Shown here one piece after another: positions 6,701 to 7,235 of a stretch of DNA of 7,235 nt. The notes beneath the pieces were generated by a model, which made no database searches, was not told the DNA's origin, and was given only the letters and a program-made list of their open reading frames with translations. Within the stretch, counting starts at the first letter, position 1. Each line of letters begins with the position of its first letter. Made by a program: the position numbers and the translations under genes. Source of the DNA: Pirellulales bacterium (lineage in GTDB: Bacteria > Planctomycetota > Planctomycetia > Pirellulales > Thermoguttaceae); contig JAUWHT010000263.1 in NCBI GenBank assembly GCA_030605745.1, positions 1 through 7,235 on the forward strand, in the 5' to 3' direction.

Positions 6701-7171
6701 GCGGCTTATCACGTGTGGTGTGAGAAGCCGGATGGAACAAAGCATGGACGCTGGACTGCATGGCTCGCCAACGGCAGGAAGTCTTGCGAGGGTGAGCACC
6801 GAAATGGTCAAAGCTGCGGCCGTTGGACGTGGTGGGACCGAAACGGCAAGATTAGCGCGATCAAGGAGTACAATGATGAGGGCATCATTAAGTCTGTCAA
6901 GTACAATGAAGATGGTACCTTATTGTCCCAAACGTTGTTTGGTGAAGGAAGCCATAAACGAAAGCTTCAAGAGTATAATCATGGCAAGCTCGTTAAGACT
7001 ACAGAATTCGAAAAGGGCAAACCATTGATTAAGCGTGTGGGAGATATGACTGTATATCAAGGGCAAGACTATATCAAATCAATAACTTTCTATGGCAAAG
7101 ATGGTAAAATCACAAAGGTAGAGGTGTACCAGCAAGGTAAGTTTCTCAAGACTACCGGAATTGACCGCTAG
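3734..7171 (+). CDS. Large secreted protein: duplicated DUF3352-like/pseudopilin-tail halves plus YwqK-type repeats
   Basis: The protein has 1145 residues and no function I can name. Residues 1-24 are a signal peptide (ICTLIAAVVFIGSLLRA). A Lys/Pro-rich linker follows to about residue 43 and a short helical segment to about 110. Two similar halves come next. Half 1 (about 170-470) has the DUF3352-like strands DYVQVSTPDRAVHVFSAYP and LHVRSNSKVAMDRVLRAI, then a Cys module ending in LRCPAGGTYRLSADGT. Half 2 (about 610-865) has RMFFARIGDGLYVASKRFI and AHAMVRIRPEHW, then a module ending in CFCPGGGRYVLSPDRTHVTC. Residues about 955-1000 carry CPEGTVLKGAPPP and VWCEKPDGTKHGRW, leading into YwqK/MORN-like repeats to the end. 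No membrane helix or catalytic motif is obvious, so a structural or binding role outside the cytoplasm is likeliest. GC falls sharply from about 6452, suggesting the C-terminus was acquired or evolved separately. DUF3352 membership is a resemblance only. The ORF is intact with a good start. Confidence 0.85.
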   Translation: MPHRFLSICTLIAAVVFIGSLLRADDPPAAKNTKKTPQKTHQAWTFDEALKQLRLNPDDVYLQYVVMQLARNENKADEAAKALDRLNRRRGWGPDRRVDLFSLFTGALAVQESLQLDTMRGDPDNRIGLAGKPAENAVKVADLEGPTVKSHPWGKMLAAQQLAGKKPQVSPLALCVPEDQYFVLFRSVDKLLEGIDASDLWGAHLFSQAAHSATTRQTTKRLKRQLAVEIDPLTRPFYDTVVEEMAITGSDLYFREGSDVTLVFLLKQPKVFKLRMDGFLTAAEKLRPDAARTTGKIQGIDYVQVSTPDRAVHVFSAYPKPNLHVRSNSKVAMDRVLRAIIGNKGIRRLGDSTELKYIRTLMVRGDEREDGFIYLSDPFIRRLVGPELKLTERRRMLAYNYLRMIGHAAMLYRTQFGRKPESLEQLAETGCAPDVFGQGKLRCPAGGTYRLSADGTTGVSSIYGHARSLVPCCEVPVTHVTEAEAKEYKKFVQRYSRYWQKFFDPIAIRVQITPKQYRAETIILPLLDNSVYTGMAMALGGEPEPLDAMPVPERNIFSMVLRLNKQYLLKEQWLTQGLLGQLKRKGIELPAGGVSIEEFLARGIGNQIGMHVYDASPMFDFDLTGFLGEVLDRFRGGGGFGNEIMLPISFLIASLNSPVYLAAPVQDAEIVDKFLDQLDTTLAQLARQPQRHNWDLGYDFYRVPLEGPLKDADKRIRCYNMSFGPVKLRMFFARIGDGLYVASKRFILEDLAAMQQAKAKNADNGPTAHAMVRIRPEHWNQVLPTFRLGWAESARVTCLDNLGPLSNVARAMRASGDGKLTANQVLRQAELLYATRCFCPGGGRYVLSPDRTHVTCSVHGTATAPRQPAAPPAGSPMGRLMKGFGGLTAELTFLEDGLHAVVTVDRLSVNTAVSSESRADDVPKLKTIENIIKSIKVLKTGETPQPTDSFDPNSEWWMKGDKACPEGTVLKGAPPPKNLNKNEWTLGLEAAYHVWCEKPDGTKHGRWTAWLANGRKSCEGEHRNGQSCGRWTWWDRNGKISAIKEYNDEGIIKSVKYNEDGTLLSQTLFGEGSHKRKLQEYNHGKLVKTTEFEKGKPLIKRVGDMTVYQGQDYIKSITFYGKDGKITKVEVYQQGKFLKTTGIDR
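4925..5131 (+). other. Pseudopilin-tail-like module, copy 1
   Basis: Residues 398-466 read as an N-terminal helix (AYNYLRMIGHAAMLYRTQFG), a PESLEQLAE segment and the block LRCPAGGTYRLSADGT. The same order occurs in planctomycete and verrucomicrobial pseudopilin-like proteins, which end in CPxGGxY followed by a CSxHG. Here the second Cys is Ser (GVSSIYGHA). CC at 472-473 might substitute. Confidence 0.5.
6125..6313 (+). other. Pseudopilin-tail-like module, copy 2
   Basis: Residues 798-860 repeat the module: NLGPLSNVARAMRASGDGK, then QAELLYATRCFCPGGGRY and VTCSVHG. This copy keeps both the CPGGG cysteine and the CSVHG cysteine, as expected for a disulfide or metal-binding loop. Its spacing matches copy 1 with small gaps. 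Confidence 0.55.
6713..7153 (+). repeat. YwqK/MORN_2-like protein repeats at the C-terminus of the large protein
   Basis: Residues about 994-1140 contain degenerate repeats of about 20-25 residues built around nGk...G.w..w..nGk. They include PDGTKHGRWTAWLANGRK, HRNGQSCGRWTWWDRNGK, EYNDEGIIKSVKYNEDGT, EYNHGKLVKTTEFEKGK and FYGKDGKITKVEVYQQGK. Such repeats form beta-hairpin ladders and are found in YwqK-type antitoxin-like and surface proteins. No toxin partner is visible here. Sampled lines are about 38-45 % GC. Confidence 0.7.
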
Positions 7172-7235
7172 TCCCGTAGTCCCGTAGGTTATGCTTCAGC
7201 ATATCGTTAATGATTGTCGACACGACGTGGCGGCC
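7152..7235 (-). CDS. Possible 3' end of a leftward gene entering from the right edge
   Basis: One minus frame is open from 7235 to a TAG at 7152-7154 and gives 27 residues, including VVSTIINDMLKHNLRDYG, which looks helical and protein-like. Its codons mostly end in G or C, as in the window's other genes. It would overlap the end of the large gene by 20 bases and converge on it. The stretch is too short to exclude chance, and no family is recognised. Confidence 0.35.
   Translation of the reverse strand, partial: GRHVVSTIINDMLKHNLRDYGTSGQFR
7169..7187 (+). repeat. Tandem octamer beginning at the stop codon of the large gene
   Basis: TAGTCCCG occurs at 7169-7176 and again at 7177-7184, followed by a third TAG (7185-7187). 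The first TAG is the stop codon of the large gene. The array is very short. Confidence 0.5.
7190..7203. terminator. Small hairpin after the large gene, weak terminator candidate
   Basis: TATGC (7190-7194) and GCATA (7199-7203) form a 5-bp stem with loop TTCA, 18 bases after the stop codon. It is AT-rich, has no T-tract, and may lie inside a leftward gene, so termination is doubtful. Confidence 0.2.

Noticed and set aside
1..7235. CRISPR array, tRNA, rRNA, insertion sequence or transposase
   Set aside because: No regularly spaced repeats, tRNA cloverleaf, rRNA segment, terminal inverted repeats or transposase motif was seen. The only tandem repeats are two- or three-unit arrays.

Overview
The window looks like a piece of a planctomycete chromosome. 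The coding parts are GC-rich (about 62-63 % in lines I counted inside the large gene). One gene matches the planctomycete-restricted TIGR03009 family. Another is a long two-domain NfeD protein of a kind I associate with this phylum. The largest protein carries a Cys-Pro-Gly-Gly tail module familiar from planctomycete secretion and pseudopilin-like proteins. All identifications come from reading motifs by eye; no search was run.

Layout. Bases 1-123 hold the last 40 codons of a rightward gene cut by the window edge. It ends 4 bases before the stop of a leftward gene (128-2287) encoding a 719-residue NfeD-family membrane protein with two ClpP-class domains. A 235-base gap (2288-2522) follows. 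On the minus strand it contains a good sigma70-type promoter, a stem-loop lying on the predicted transcription start, a leader of about 134 bases with mutually exclusive helices, and a terminator-like hairpin for the gene upstream. That upstream gene (2523-3380, minus) encodes a secreted 285-residue TIGR03009 protein with a LolA-like pattern. A 353-base divergent control region (3381-3733) separates it from the rightward gene 3734-7171, which encodes a secreted 1145-residue protein. The last 64 bases hold a tandem octamer, a small hairpin and possibly the 3' end of a leftward gene entering from the right edge.

The three complete products all have N-terminal export signals, so the window is about the cell envelope or periplasm. 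The NfeD protein is a membrane-anchored protease candidate whose first protease domain appears dead. The TIGR03009 protein is a probable periplasmic LolA-like protein. The 1145-residue protein looks like a two-fold duplication of a DUF3352-like region plus a pseudopilin-like cysteine tail, with a YwqK/MORN-type repeat region at its C-terminus in DNA of clearly lower GC. The genes appear to be transcribed from separate promoters, and nothing in the sequence proves that they work together. The best second-look items are the inactive/active protease pair, the structured NfeD leader and the chimeric 1145-residue protein.
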